Source: Delphinus delphis
Lineage: Eukaryota; Chordata; Mammalia; Artiodactyla; Delphinidae
DNA length: 64,000 nucleotides
Reading direction: 5' to 3'
Assembly: GCF_949987515.2 (NCBI RefSeq)
Contig: NC_082694.2
Location: forward strand, 12,331,958 to 12,395,957
This document shows, piece after piece, positions 1-12,617 of the stretch. Both the position numbers and the translations under genes were made by a program. Below the pieces are notes generated by a model, which saw nothing but the letters and a program-made list of their open reading frames with translations, was not told where the DNA came from and searched no databases. Numbering within the stretch: the first letter of the stretch is position 1; every line of letters starts with the position of its first letter.

Positions 1-275
1 CCCCCCCCAGGGCTCTGCGCCTTCTGCTGGGGCCTCCCCTCCGTCTCCCCATCCGTGAGAATGAATAAGCAGGGTTTGGCTGACCCTTCCTCCTGCCTGT
101 GGTTATTACAGCTGACTCACCAGACCATCCTGGGTACACAGTTTTGAATATTGAAGCAATTCACTTCACGTTAGATCATATTTCCCTCTGTCATTACATA
201 TTCTTGGAAAACATGATTTTTAATGGCTGCAAACATTGCTGGGACCATCTGCTTATTTGATGTTGGCATTCAAGC
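1..275. other. Intergenic, nothing recognised
   Basis: The stretch starts with a short C run, then mixed single-copy-looking DNA. No splice-flanked open frame or recognisable repeat is visible before the L1 fragment that follows. Confidence 0.5.
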
Positions 276-556
276 TGGCAGACAGAGAAAACAAATTTAT
301 GGCTACTGAAGGGGAAAGGAGGGGAGAGATAAATTAGGGGTTTGGGATTAGCAGATACACAATACTATATATAAACTAGATAAACGACAAGGTCCTACTG
401 TGCAGCACAGGAAACTATACTCAATATCTTGTAATAAACTATAATGGAAAAGATCTGAAAATATATATATATAATATATATCTATAACTGAATCACTTTG
501 CTGTACAGTGATTTACAGCATTGTAAATCAACTATACTTCAATATATAATAAGGCA
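276..556 (+). mobile_element. LINE-1 3' end fragment (cetartiodactyl type)
   Basis: This is the tail of a 5'-truncated L1. It contains the characteristic order 'acaaatttatggctactgaa', 'acgacaaggtcctactgtgc', 'aatcactttgctgtaca' and 'aaatcaactatacttcaata', the same order seen in the copies near 11.3 kb, 20.7 kb and 43.6 kb. An AT microsatellite sits inside at about 460-485. Nothing in it codes for a usable protein. Confidence 0.85.
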
Positions 557-2565
557 GTTTCCTATCTACTTGAACAAATGCTATAATATCCAAGTTATTA
601 TCCCAAACCTCCTTGCCTCATAGGAACTTGAGTTGGAAAGGGTGAGGGTCGACTTTTTAAACCCTTAGTGCGGTAGTCAGGTAGAAACCTTCTTCCTGTA
701 CCTAGACCATCTTGATAGCTCTGAAGAAGAGAAAGGACACATTAGTCCCCTGTGTGGGACCCTCAGTAAAGATTATGAGAAAGTCAGGCGATGGTAACCA
801 CAGCCTTGTTTATTGAACATGTACTAAGTTGCAGGCTCTGCACAAAGCACTTTGATAGAAACCTATCACCACCCCTTCATGCAGTATTTTTAGCACAAAA
901 TGACAAGGGGACGAATGTTAGCTGCACGTTGCAAGAGCTGAGAGCCATCTCTGCACTAGATCAGCGTGGCCGGCGGGGCAGATGTCTCACCCACCAGCCT
1001 CGTACACAGCTTCAAGTCTACGGGGTTCCCGGCACCTGGGAAATCTCAGATCTTTCCCAAAGCCTTTTGCACAGTAGCTCGTTCTGGCTTCATTGGCTGG
1101 GGGGATGAGCCACCCCCCGGGCCTCTTGACCACAGGCTTTGTGGGGACAGTGGTTCCCTGAGTGTGGGAATTTCAGAGATGGAAGGAATCTCTCATTTGC
1201 TGCTTCCGGCTGGTCCTGGGCTTCATCCTGATGGAGTTCTACCTTCTGGCAAGGAGGAGCTGGAGACAACATCACTTTATCCACAAGCCAGATTCCCCCC
1301 ACCATCGCCCAGCTCCCTCTCTGCTTCCCACAGGAATTCCACCCCCGGCAAGGGCAGGAAGAGGGCCCAGGAACCCCTATCTGCTGTGCTCATTCATTGG
1401 CAAGAGCCCTCTTGCTTACAGCACCCCATGTCCCCCCAGTAATTACATATGGGAAGAGAAGGTAAAAGGTGGGCTTGACAGTGACCGGTGATGCGCTTAG
1501 CGTCCCACCCTGTACCTCCTCTCACCTCCCCAAGAGAAGAGAATGGAGTCACCCAACTGCTACACACCACGCATGTTCAAGGACTGGGGACACAGCAGGA
1601 AAGAGCACAAAGGTGACTGGCCGCAGCTGTTTCTCGCGGCTGCACCACCGGCACGTCCCCGAGAGCAGCAGGTCCGATGCTGCACCGACCATCTCCCTCG
1701 GAAATGACGTTCATTTCTAACACCCCAAGTCTCTGACTCACCAGCTGCCCTGATTCTTCCTGCCAGCTGCAGGGACGTGGCGAGACAGCAAATCTTTGGA
1801 GCTCCCAGCCATCGACAGAAAAGTCCATGATTTCGAGGGGTCCCCAAACCTTGGGGCCCGGCTTTGTGGGAAGGTACACACTGGACTGTGACAATTTGGC
1901 AGCCAAACCCCCCTGCTCCAAGCTGCAGATTAAAACCCCAACCCTGCAGAACTCCACGTCTAAGGGTCACAGACACAGCTATAAGACAGGGGCATGAGGA
2001 TGGGGCCACCTTTAGCTCCTGGTGAAAAAGACTCCTGGTCTGTTTTTCTGGCAGATTCCAGCCACCTCCAGTCCCGAGGCAGAGGGTCCAAGCTGGTGTC
2101 TCCCTCCCCCTTCATCCCTGTGAACACAACAGACTTGATAGGAGCCAAATGTTCTCATTTCTAAAGGTCTCAGCAGGAAAGCCTGAAACTCATCCTTTCA
2201 GGCCTGAGGACCTGAGGGAAACTGTCGGCTTCTGTAGCCAGGGAACGGGGCAGGGCGTGAGGGCTTGTGGGGAGTCTCCTGGTACCCGTGACACAGAGCA
2301 CATGCGTGTGGACATTAGTGGGCATGGAAAAGCCACAGCGTCTGGCCAGGTGGAAAGAAAGCCCAAAGCAGCATTTGGACAAATGTGCTACTATTATTTC
2401 CATCCAAAAAGCAACAGAGGTCAAGGTGAGAGCCGTTAGCTCATGCAGGTGGCAGGTAGAGCATCAAAGCCAGATCAGAGCACACACGCTCACTTCCAAA
2501 GGGGGCGTTCGCTCCAGAGTGGTCTGTGAGTGCCCAACAGTGAGCACTTTAAACTCCTCAAACTG
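557..2565. other. Intergenic, no gene seen
   Basis: Moderately GC-rich single-copy-looking DNA. Several open frames of 60-158 codons overlap on both strands, but none has family similarity, consistent exon borders or a conserved motif that I recognise. I treat them as chance. Confidence 0.5.
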
Positions 2566-3285
2566 ACCTCAGGTGGCCTCGGCCTGCAGCGGCTTGAGGC
2601 AGGATTTCGGTTCCCGCCAGAGATTGAGGTCAGGCCGCGGCAGTGAGAGCACTGAATCCTCGCCTCTAGACCACCAGGGACCAGTGGCCAGTGACAAGGC
2701 CCTGGCCCGTCCGCTGTGTAGAAATGAATTTCCACAGAGAGACAGAAAGTAGTGAAACAAGCAAAGTGTTTATTAGGAGGGGAAAAGGTACGTGTGGATA
2801 GACACACAGGCGGGCTCAGAGAGAGAGTCTCGCCTCCGTGGTAGTTTGAATCACTATTATGGGGCATTTCTTCCGGTTTCCTTTGGTCAATTATCTTGCT
2901 TTGCCTGGTTCTGAGTCCGTATTTGGTTTATCTCAGGGTCCTCCCCTGTGTGCGTGCACATCTCTCAGCCAAGATGGATTCTAGCGAAGAGGCCTATGGG
3001 TAGGTTGACATCACCTACTATGGGGTGGCGGCCCCTCCGTTTTTGACCTTCAAGGAGCCTTTCTGCGCATGTGTAGTCGGGAAGGTCTCCTTGATCTCAA
3101 GAATGAGGAATATGCGGTCTTTTCTCTCTCATCTGGGTGGGGCTCAGCTCCTCTCCTGCTCCTGCTATCTTGGAGTATCTGTCCACAGGGGAGAAACTCC
3201 AGCAGTTCAGCCTGAGGCCCATCTATCTCCTGCCTCAGAATGACTGGTTGCTCCAAGCTCCCCTTCCCTCTTCACGAACATCACA
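2566..3285 (-). mobile_element. Endogenous retrovirus-type solo LTR (probable)
   Basis: Read on the minus strand, this has an LTR-like 3' part: an AATAAA signal (2769-2774 complement), then 'cactttgcttgtttcacta' and 'ctgtctctctgtggaaattc', followed by a C/G-rich tail. That layout (polyA signal, short R/U5-like stretch) is typical of class I (ERV1) LTRs in artiodactyls. No internal retroviral genes flank it, so it looks like a solo LTR. Borders are approximate and the subfamily is not identified. An unrelated promoter-like sequence is possible but less likely. Confidence 0.5.
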
Positions 3286-6159
3286 GGATCCGGGGTTTAA
3301 GGTTCCGTGTTGGTGCCCAGGGAGGCCGGCCCTGGTTCTCACTTATCTATTTGGTGTCAACCAACCTGGGGTAGCCATGGGACTACAGTAAGCTGCTAAG
3401 AGTGGGGCAGCAGTATTTCAAACAGACACCCAAACACCTGTTTTTCTTGTTAAGTAAAAACAAGTTAATAGTCACACCAAAACCATGAAGAAAACCACAA
3501 GTGACCCAAGGATTTCTGACTCACCCCCTAGTCTGAGTAGTTTGTGACATTCCACCCAAAGCCATCACCCACCTGCAGGGGCACAGAAATGCCGATCAGC
3601 GGTCCTTTTGTCTCCCTAACTCAGGGTAATTACCCATGTGGCCTGCTCCCAGATCGCTCTTGCTTTCAGATTTAAAAAAAAGAAAAAGAAAAAAAGAACA
3701 GCCAAAAAAAAAACACCCACCTTTCCCTTAAGCCCAAGTGACTAAGAAAAGCTAGCAAGGACCCTCCCTCAGACCATAATTGTGGGAAACCTCTTGCAAA
3801 ACAGTTTCTCTGCAAGATAAACCGTGTCTGTTCCCAGCAGCTAAGTGCCACACCCGAGAGGACTGGTGAGAGATTTCCTTTAAGAAACTTCAAGAAAACG
3901 TTAAGAAAGTTCACTCTCCTACGCACCAGGAATAGCTGTGAAGATTGACTTACACCCTGAGAAAGATCTTTGCTTTTCTTTTTTTTTTTTTTTTGGTCTT
4001 TAAAAATATAATTCAGCACAACATGCACCCCATTCTGGAAAGCCGGGTCGGGAAGCTCTGACTCAGTCTGGGACTCGGAGCTCCCACGAGCAGAGGGTCT
4101 GGTACATACCAGGCACAGCCAGGGCCCTTTCCTGGCTCGCTGGGCTAGGTATGTGCCACGAGCCCGGCTGCCCGTGAGAGCAGCGGGCCAGCCAGGCCCC
4201 AGAGCCCTCCAGGAAGAGGCGGCCAGTGTGGAAGTTGTCACGCTCTGTGTCACGCAGCTCAGGGCACGTGGTCGCACCTGGAGGGAACTGGGCCTAGGCC
4301 CCAAGCCAAAGACTGCCTTGCTTGGGCTGGACGGTAAGCTCGGTGGGCTGTGAGGTTGCCTGTTCCCCAGAGCTTCCCCGGGGAGGTGGCGGGGAACTGG
4401 GACCATCCGACCCATCAGAGTCTCCCTCTCGGGGTTGGCAAGAGCCTGGAGGTCACAGCAGGGACAGATGAGGGGACAGCCCCACCTCCACCTGCCCTCG
4501 GCCCAGCGCCTTGGGCCCCTAGACCCGCCATCCTCCTGCCCTGCTGTGCCTGTATCTGCCTGGGTCCCCTGCGCTTCCCCAGCCTGCCCAGGCCCTGGGG
4601 ACCACCCCCCACTCCCTGAAAGATGACCCATAAGCACGGTGTTCAGGACCTCGCGGACAAGGCAGCAGCTGAAACTCAGAGAAGACACGAAGGGCAGGAA
4701 TATGAACGGGCTGCCTGGGGGCCCCGGGGTGAAGAGGGGCTGGGCGTCCAAACCCGCACCTGCAGGAGCTGCCCCGCTCACGCCTGTCATGGGAGCATCA
4801 GCTCAGGGCACAAGGAAATGTGACTCTGCTCAGGGAAACGTATCTCCCCCAGAGGTCTCGCCGCAAACTGGGAACCCCCCGCCATTCGAACCTCCCCCAC
4901 GCCCGGCTGGTCCTAGCTTGTTGCCTCTGCACCTCTGTTGACTGCTCTGTGGGATGAGGCACAAGGAAGGTGACATTCAGCCAGGACCTTCTAAGCTTTT
5001 CCACTACATTTCCTATATTTCAACATAGGATCACAACCAGCTTAAGAGGTTGGAGGTTTGGCCCATTTTATGGATGAAGGGGCTGAAGCAGAGTGAGGTT
5101 GTGTAACGTGTGCAGGGCCGGGTGGGCGGTTGGAGGCCCTGTTCCACCCGTGAACATCAGGCACTGCAGCCCGTTGTTCTGCAGTCACTGACACACGCAC
5201 AGTGTCTCACCTGCCAGCCGCACGTGGCCGAGGCCAGTGCCCTAGAGAAAAAGAATCTGGAGGGTCTAACGCTTGACCCTCTGCCACAGAGCGGTCCTCG
5301 GCGCCGGGCATCTCGGGGAGAAGGTGGGGTGGGGTATTCTAAGGGTCTTTTGCCCCGGAGGGCGTCTTTGGACAGCCTCTCTGGGCGCCCTCCGGCACCT
5401 CACGTCAGCATCACGGGCGCTGGCTGGTGTACGGCTGGCTGCACGCCTCATCGTTTTAGCTAGGACATTTCTACAAATCTTTTTTATGGGTATTGAAAAG
5501 AAACAACCTTGAATTTGAGAGTCATAATGTTCCGCTTCTGCAGCACTCAGAATCTATGTCACCCCTGAGGCTCCGAACCCAGCCGTTAGCAGGAAAAAGA
5601 GTCCTCTGAACCTCAAGGAAAGACACAAATCACTTCAGAAGGCCAAGACCCCTTCTCTAGACACCCTCAAGACTGCCTCCTTCGGAGTCGACAGACTTAG
5701 AACGATGTGTAAAGTGACAACTTTGACACTCCACAGAGGGGAGTATCTAGCCTGGCCCCAGAGTTCCTAGGACATGCTGGTTGGTGACCAGAAACAAGGA
5801 AAAGCCAGGAGGCGCAACAGCTGCTGTCCGGGGGCTGCATGCCCACTGGCCATGACGGCTTATCACAACTTGGGTGACTTTTATGACTTTTACCTGGATA
5901 TACAAAATCTTTAAAACCTGGTTGCCCTACAGGTGAAAATAATAAAGCTTTCAGTGAAGACGTAAGGAAGCCAAGAAAGTGTGTGGCATGTTCTAGAAAA
6001 GAGCTCCTTCCCCGGCATCGTACTCTTAACTGTTGTTTCCACAGGTTGGGACACAAGGTCAATTCTTAGCATTCATGCATTTTCTTCCTCCTTTTGGGCC
6101 TAGGGCTCTTTAAGTAACCAGTCAAATCTTGATGTCTCTTTACAAACTTGGACTGATTT
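3286..6159. other. Intergenic, no gene seen
   Basis: Contains A- and T-rich runs at 3670-3710 and 3977-3996 and a GC-richer block at about 4050-5460 with scattered CpGs. The longest minus-strand open frame (3672-4790, 372 codons) reads through those runs, has a poly-lysine stretch and low-complexity composition, and shows no domain. A faint MIR-like phrase lies near 5040-5110. No exon can be supported. Confidence 0.5.
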
Positions 6160-6560
6160 GCAAAGATGTTCACCGAAGTTTTATATATAGTTGTAAAAAG
6201 TTGGCACTGGTGTATTTGTCCCATCATATGGGAATGGTTAAATAAATTATGGTACATCCATAAGATGGAAAAAACAGCAACAAGTCCAAGATGGTGTTTT
6301 TCAAGGCTGTTTAACACTGTGGAAACTTGGTTATGCTCTAATGTTAAGTGGAAAGCTATAGTTACACAATATACACAATGAATACCGAAACTACAATAAA
6401 TCATACATATATGTGTATAAACATGTAGCTGGAAAGAAATATAACAAAATGTCAAGAGTGGCTATCTCTGCATGGTGAGATTGGAGTTCACTTCTATTTC
6501 CTCCTACGTCCCTTCATTATTTTCTATACGTTGTCTTTCGAATTTAAAAAAGCTATTGAA
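6160..6560 (+). mobile_element. Ancient LINE-1-derived fragment
   Basis: The order 'caaagatgttcaccgaagtt', 'gggaatggttaaataaatta' and 'tggtacatccataagatgga', followed by 'gtggctatctctgcatgg' and an A/T-rich end, matches the usual 3' region of old mammalian L1 or HAL1 copies. It is heavily diverged and truncated at both ends. The subfamily is not assigned. Confidence 0.6.
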
Positions 6561-8527
6561 ATTTCCACCAAAAATGACAAGAAAACCATTTTCCATCGTT
6601 AACAGTGCAAGTTTGGAATAAGAGGAAAATTTTCTACACGACACTTCAGTTAGATACTGCCCTGGTCTGCCTCGGCCCTGCAGAGATGGGCTTGACCTGC
6701 GGCGCCAGCCTCTTGTCCCTGTTTCCAAGAAGGAAGCAGACGGGGCTCAGGCCGGGCAGCAAAGGATGGGGAGCAACGCTTGAAACTGACAACAAAGTGT
6801 CTCAGTACGTCTGACTTAAAGCATCCAGTGTTTTCTGTGTCTTTCAGGATGTTTTTGATGCTGTAATGAGATGCAGGAGAAGGTTATATAATTGTTTACA
6901 TTGGGGGCTTTTTTTTTTTTTAAGAAAGGTGTCAGGTATAAGCCACAGGATACGTGAAGGTGCTGAAGACACTCATGGACCCCAGCGTGGAGCGTGACCA
7001 TGGCCACAGTTTCCCTGTCCCACGACAGCTCTGACCAAGGGGCAGTTCCACCTGGAGCGCTGTGCGGTGGGCGGGAAGGGGTGCTTTCCAAGGCTGTACC
7101 GGCTGCAACGGAGAGGAGGCCACGCGGATGGGCCCCCCCAACCCCGGGATGCAGCCAGCAGGACTGGCCAGTGCGAGTTCCCTGCTTAGGACGGAAGCAG
7201 CACTGAAGGCCAGTCTCTGATGTGGCTGCACGTGACCCTGCGTAATCACCCACATGCCCCTGGGCATCTCCCATCTGGCTTCCTTCACTCCCCCTGCAAA
7301 TGTTTAGATCATAAAATTTGCTTCTCCAATATAGGCCAGAAAACTTGGTTTCAGAATCCTGCACACTCCAAACATCCTGCCAACACCCGTGCTCCTGATG
7401 AGGTGGCCATCACCCCCCGGAAGGATGTTTCACATCCGCACTCCCCAGCCTCTGGAACAGAGGACGTGGCTCCGTGTGGCCAGCCTAGGAATCGGCCCCC
7501 AATATACAGGGGAGCCCACGGGCAGGGGTAGCCTTCCAGCTGGCCTGGCGCTCAGGTCTACGGAGTTGGCCAGGCCACCGAGGTGCAGGGGGCCTGAAGG
7601 AGGGGCCCTCGGGACTTCTGCCGCCGCCAGGACAAGGTGACATACGCCCTAGAGCTCTTCTGCTCTGTGGGCTGCATCTCTAATCACTGTCCTTCCTAAC
7701 TTGAGGATTTGAGACAATGACATGAGATCATGGTGAAGGCTTGGTACCTATGATAAAATGGTGAAAATCCTATGTAAATGCAAGTTATTTTGATTTTTTT
7801 TGAAAAAACTTTTTTTAAGGCAAAGTAACAATAAGCCTAAAGATGTAGTCATTAATGATTTCAGGTAAGAGTTTCTGCTTCAGGCTGAGGAAGCGGGATG
7901 GAGAAGAAGGAAGGACGGGCGCTCAGAGCAGGGCTGGGGGCGGAGCAGGGGGCGGGGCGGAGGGCAGGGAGAGACTGGGGTCAGCCAGTGACAGCTACAG
8001 GGGGAGGGCAGAGGAGGGCGGGGCCTGCAAGGACAGCTCTGGGGAGCTGGGCAGGGAGGACACAGGGGTGTGGGGAGCAGAGGTAGAGGCCCAAGGGTCG
8101 CTGGGCGTGCAAGTCTTGGGGACGGAGGAGATGATAGTAGGCCCTCACCAGAGACCTGGAAGGACTTCAGGTGCTGGGTTTGGGACTGGAGCGTCTCCGG
8201 ATGCCACGCTCCGGGAGGCTGGTAGGGGCGCTGAGCTACAAGATGCTGCCCAAGGCTTTCCTTCCTAAAGCAGATGTGAGCAGAGGCACACTCGGCCGTA
8301 CCACTAATGTGCACTGTGCAGGCAACGATTTTCACATCGAGTTTGAGAGCAGGAAGGACCCCTGGACCAGCATTTCCCAATATTTCTCCTCATCACCACC
8401 AGCACCACACAAAGAGGGTTTTGTGGTCAAAAGTCGAGGGAAATGCTCACTGAACACCCTGAGGAGTCCTCTTCCTGCAGGTATTTGCACGGCCTGTAAT
8501 ATGCTAACAAGTTTCGTAAGAGAAAAG
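6561..8527. other. Intergenic, no gene seen; G-rich block inside
   Basis: Single-copy-looking DNA. The block 7900-8080 is very G-rich on the + strand (see the separate entry). Open frames here lie in biased composition and lack recognisable domains. Confidence 0.45.
7931..7978 (+). other. Potential G-quadruplex tract
   Basis: Four or more G runs of three to five bases are separated by short loops (GGG-CT-GGGGG, then GGGGG-C-GGGG and AGGG-CAGGG). This satisfies the usual G3+N1-7 pattern. Whether it folds or regulates anything cannot be told from sequence. Confidence 0.5.
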
Positions 8528-8820
8528 ATGGGGCTTCCCTGGCGGCACAGTGGTTGAAAATCTGCCTGCCAATGCAGGGGACACGGGTTCGAGCCCTGGT
8601 CCGGGAGGATCCCACATGCCGCGGAGCAACTGGACCCGTGAGCCACAACTACTGAGGCTGGAGCCTGTGCTCCGCAACAAGGGAGGCCGCGATAGTGAGA
8701 GGCCCGCGCAGCGCGATGAAGAGCGGCCCCCGCTTGCCACAACTAGAGAAAGCCCTCGCACAGAAACGAAGACCCAACACAGCCAAAATAAATAAATTAA
8801 TTAATAAACTACCCCCAACA
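8528..8820 (+). mobile_element. CHR-type SINE, long form
   Basis: A tRNA-derived SINE with head 'gggcttccctggcggcacag', B box 'ggttcgagccc', a middle 'gagccacaactactgagg', and the longer tail containing 'gcccccgcttgccacaacta' and 'cgaagacccaacacagcc', ending in an AAT-rich repeat. It is about 290 bp, so it belongs to the long subclass rather than the 200-bp or 120-bp forms elsewhere in the window. Confidence 0.9.
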
Positions 8821-8822
8821 TC

Positions 8823-9320
8823 TTCTTAAAAAAAAAAGAGAGAAAAGATGGAAAAGTCATTGTTTTCCAGGTGCACTTGACCAAGGAGAGACACCTACAA
8901 GCATCTGGAACACCTTTCACTGTTGCTCATTTAAAAGAAGAAGAAGGAGAAGCTAAGGAGGTTGAAGGACTTAGCTGAGGCCATTTGACCAGTTCACCGT
9001 GGATTCAGAAGCTACCCCTTCCCTTGTTTACTCCCTCAGGTATATCTGGCCCAGGTCTCCCGCTCCACTCAGGTAACCTGCTTACGTTGAATTCCACCGT
9101 CTTCCCTTCATGCAACCTCCCTCCCTATCACCCCAGAAGCAATACTATGAAGGCGAATTTTATAGAACCTTAAACCATGTGTCCCACGGCTAAATATACA
9201 CATTGATCATGTGCTGCTTGGAATTACACTGCAGCTCACTTAAGCATGGATGTATGTGATGGTTCCATCCATTAGGAGCCAACAGAACAAGAGTATGTAA
9301 CCGAAACGGTGGGCTTTTAA
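8823..9320. other. Intergenic, nothing recognised
   Basis: Single-copy-looking DNA between two retroelements. No supported gene or repeat. Confidence 0.45.
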
Positions 9321-9330
9321 AACCAGATGG

Positions 9331-9468
9331 AGGGAGGGAGACGCAAGAGGGAAGAGGTATGGGAACATATGTATATATATAACTGATTCACTTTGTTATA
9401 AAGCAGAAACTAACACACCATTGTAAAGCAATTATACTCCAATAAAGATGTAAAAAAAAAAAAAAAAA
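9331..9468 (+). mobile_element. LINE-1 3' end, short 5'-truncated insertion
   Basis: Begins 'gggagggagacgcaagaggg', continues 'ctgattcactttgttataaa', 'gcagaaactaacacacca' and 'caattatactccaataaaga', and ends in an A tail. A short imperfect target duplication ('accagatgga' at 9321-9330, 'acagatgga' after the tail) flanks it. This 3' end differs from that of the 11-kb and 43-kb copies, so it belongs to a different L1 subfamily; the closest match is at 45.13 kb. Confidence 0.85.
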
Positions 9469-9478
9469 AACAGATGGA

Positions 9479-10304
9479 ATCCCGGCTCACTCCCTCCTCA
9501 GGAGGCCCTCTGTCACTCACCCTCAATGGCTCACAGTAGGAACAGAGCAAAGAGACACCCCCTCATCGTGTCCAGGACCAAGGGCAAGCCCCAAAAGAGA
9601 GTGATTTGTTTAGCAGCCAGCCTCACAGGAAGGCTGGCTGGTGTGAGCTTTTTTAAAAACCTTGTCTGGGTATAATTCAAGTACCATATAGCCTGGCCTC
9701 TCCCCATCTCTCCTTTCTTGTATCTGGACCAGAAAACAAAAGGAATCATGATCTTTCCTTGTTGGACAGAAATAAACTGCTGAGCTCCTTGTTGCTTTCA
9801 TGGTGGCCCTCGGACTCAGGGTCACCAGCCACTGAGATGCGGAGCACAGGAGGAGAGAGGAAAGGCTCGGTGGGGCTGCTGGACTAAGGTCAAGGATGCA
9901 AAAATAAGAGAAGAGGAAAGTCAGGGCCTAAAAGAGCTCACAGCCCAAGGTGCTGGGGTGCGGCCTCTGCCGTCAGAGCTACCCACCCACTGTGCCCACC
10001 CCCAGGACCCCCAGTGGAGACCTCAAAGGCCGAGACTAGGATGCCTGGAGGAGGCCACCCAGCTGGTCTCCTTCAGCCACAGACAGTCTTATCCCACCTG
10101 TGTCCCAGTGTGTGGTACAAATGTATTCCCTATGTGGACCCTTGCAGAGGATGCTCTCCGGCCTCTCTGGGATTGGATTAAGTGCCCTTCCTCAGTATCA
10201 CCATGATTAGAAATCTTGTTCTGTGGGTTTGCATGCGTGAGAGCTGCCAGAGCCTCTGCTCCCCGTATGCCCAGGGCTTACATGTTCATAGGTAGTCGGT
10301 ATCA
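9479..10304. other. Intergenic, nothing recognised
   Basis: Single-copy-looking DNA. Open frames up to about 80 codons have no recognisable content. Confidence 0.45.
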
Positions 10305-10525
10305 TTCTCACCAAACGTTTGCCATGTGCCATGCACTGTTTAAAACACAACTGAGCACTAGCATAGACGTGGGGTGTAGGCACTATGATTAATCCCCATT
10401 TTAGAGATGAAAGAAACTGAGTCAGAGAGAGTTTATATTACTTGCCCAGGTCAGACAGGTATAGTCAGGCTCCAAACCCTGGCAGTTCGGTTACCAAGGC
10501 TGTGTTCTTAACCACTTGTCATTCT
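10305..10525 (-). repeat. MIR SINE relic
   Basis: On the + strand it shows the reversed MIR order: 'tgccatgtgccatgcactgt', 'ccccattttagagatgaaag', 'acttgcccaggtcaga', 'ggctccaaaccctggcag' and 'gttcttaaccacttgtc'. These are the hallmarks of an old tRNA-derived MIR in antisense. Confidence 0.85.
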
Positions 10526-10962
10526 GACTCTCAAGGAATGTGTGTGGAATCACTGATGGTCGAGGCCATCAATCAAGGTTCTTTAGAAAACGACTTCATG
10601 CAAAATATTACACTAGACGTGTGGCCCCAGAGTCAGGACAGGAAAGTAGGAAAGAAATAAAGAAGAGTGGTGCTGGTCAGTCCCCACACAGTGATGGCTA
10701 GTGTGATCCCATCTGGGCAACGACTGTGCAGACATCACCTGGCACAGGTGAGCAGGGGGGTGTCAGCACGAGCATGGCCAGTGCTTGTCTCTGGGGCTGG
10801 ATCTCAACCAAAATGGACGTTCTTCCTTGCATTTTCCTGTTTGAATGGTTTTCATTTATAGTGAGTATTATTTGCTTTTACAGAGATCTTTTGAAAAGTT
10901 CACGGTTTAATCCCTGCCCGTGGTGTTCACCATCTGATTGGGGCAATCTACTATAAACTAAT

Positions 10963-11551
10963 AAAAAGGAAGATGTAATGCACCCCAATGTTCACAGCAG
11001 CACTATTTACAATAGCCAAGATGTGGAAGCAACATAAGTGTCCATCGGCAGAGGAATGGATAAAGAAAATGTGGTACATATATACAATGGAATACTACTC
11101 AGCCATGAAAAAGAATGAAATAATGCTATTTGTAGCAACATAGATGGACCTAGAAATTATCATACTAAGTGAAGTAAGTCAGACAAAGACAAATATTATA
11201 TGGTATCATTTATATGTGGAATCTGAAATATGATACAAATGAACTTATTTAAGAAACAGAAAAAGACTCACAGACGGAGAAAACAAATTTATGGTCACCA
11301 AAGGGGAAAATGGGGAGGGAGGAAAAAATTAGGAGTTTGGGATTAACATATACACAATACTATATACAAAATAAACAATGAGGACCTACTGTAGAGCACA
11401 GGGAATTATATTCAATATCCTGTAATAAGAATGGAAAAGCTGAAAAAGAATATGTGTATATGTGTAACTGAATCACTTTGCTGTACACCTGAAACTAACA
11501 CAATCTAAATCAACTATACTTCAATTAAAAAAAACAAAAAAGGAAGATGTA
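10963..11551 (+). mobile_element. LINE-1 3' end with perfect 15-bp target duplication
   Basis: A 5'-truncated L1 of about 560 bp (10978-11536) lies between perfect copies of 'aaaaaggaagatgta' (10963-10977 and 11537-11551). It opens in the ORF2 C-terminal part ('acagcagcactatttacaat', 'tggaatactactcagccatg') and runs through the 3' UTR to 'aaatcaactatacttcaatt' and an A-rich tail. The perfect duplication fixes both insertion borders. The ORF2 remnant is too short to encode an active enzyme. Confidence 0.95.
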
Positions 11552-12196
11552 GGACACCCGCCCTGACCAGTGGGGGAGGAAGCCCTGTGGCCAGCGGCTT
11601 GGGGAGGATTCATGGCGCAGGGAAGGCCTGTCCCAGAGCTGAGTGAGAGCAGTGCCCAGAGATGGGATCTGGGTACGATGAGTTCAGGAGAGCACGAGGT
11701 GTTTCTAGAAGGTGTGTTCCACAGAAGGTTGGTTCTGCTGTGGTTGTTTTTGTTGAATTAAAAATGTTCGAAATGATGCAAAAGAGCACATCACTCTCCA
11801 TTTCTTTTCTCGGCCACTAGGAAACAGCACACCACACGCCAGGATGTTACCCTGCAAGGTCAGGTGAAGGGCGAGGCGGGCCCAGCTCAGCCGTGGGAGA
11901 AGCGGGGCCCACACGGCTCCCCGCCCCCCCCTCCCCGAACCAAAACACCGCAGAGGAGGTTTTGGGAATGAAAACCACAGGTGAGTCAGCACAGGGGAAC
12001 CATGTGGAGAGTCTTCATTCCACTCTTAAGACTTGAAAAGAACTTTCCAGGGAAAAGGAAGCCTCCCCCCACCCCCCACCAAGTGAGGTGGCAGCAGGCT
12101 CAGGTCACATGGGTCCTAACACAGTCCTCCTGCCTCCTGCCACCCCCTGCCCGGGTTGACAAGGTCAAGTGAAGCTCTCCTCCTGGCCTGAGTGGC
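11552..12196. other. Intergenic, nothing recognised
   Basis: Fairly GC-rich DNA with a C-rich run near 11920-11935. No supported exon. Confidence 0.45.
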
Positions 12197-12311
12197 CTAA
12201 GGACTCTTCTGCCACGCCACGAGGGATCTTAGTTCCCCGAGCAGGGATCGAACCCGGGCCCCCTGCAGTGGAAGCACAGAGTCCTAACCGCTGCACCGCC
12301 AGGGAAGTCCC
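12197..12311 (-). mobile_element. CHR-type SINE, short form
   Basis: Reverse-oriented short SINE: 'gagggatcttagttccccga', 'gggatcgaacccgggccccc' (reverse of the B box), 'agtcctaaccgctgcaccgc', then 'cagggaagtccc' at its 5' end. It is about 115 bp, the short subclass that lacks the long tail. Confidence 0.9.
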
Positions 12312-12617
12312 CAGAGGGCTCTTCTAACTCCCGGTCCCCTGCACGCGTGCCCCTGTGGAGGCGGGGAAGTGACCCCAGAATGACGGGGCAGCCACCATGA
12401 CATCTGTCTTTGCTGGTTTAATAAAGAAGTTTGTGGGTGCATCGGACTCAATTCCCTAATAGTAAAAAAACACCCTTCAAAGTTTTCAAGGAAAAGTCCA
12501 TGTCTAGGGATGGGAGGGAAGGGGGCAAACTGAGAGGGAATTTTGCCCCAGAGGAGTGAGTCAGAAATACACCCACCCCGTCCCTAAACGCGCTAAACCT
12601 TCATCACAGCTGATGAC

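Noticed and set aside
3672..4790. 372-codon minus-strand open frame
   Set aside because: Reads through A/T homopolymers (poly-Lys and poly-Phe), has low-complexity GC-rich composition and no domain. It looks like chance in GC-rich DNA.
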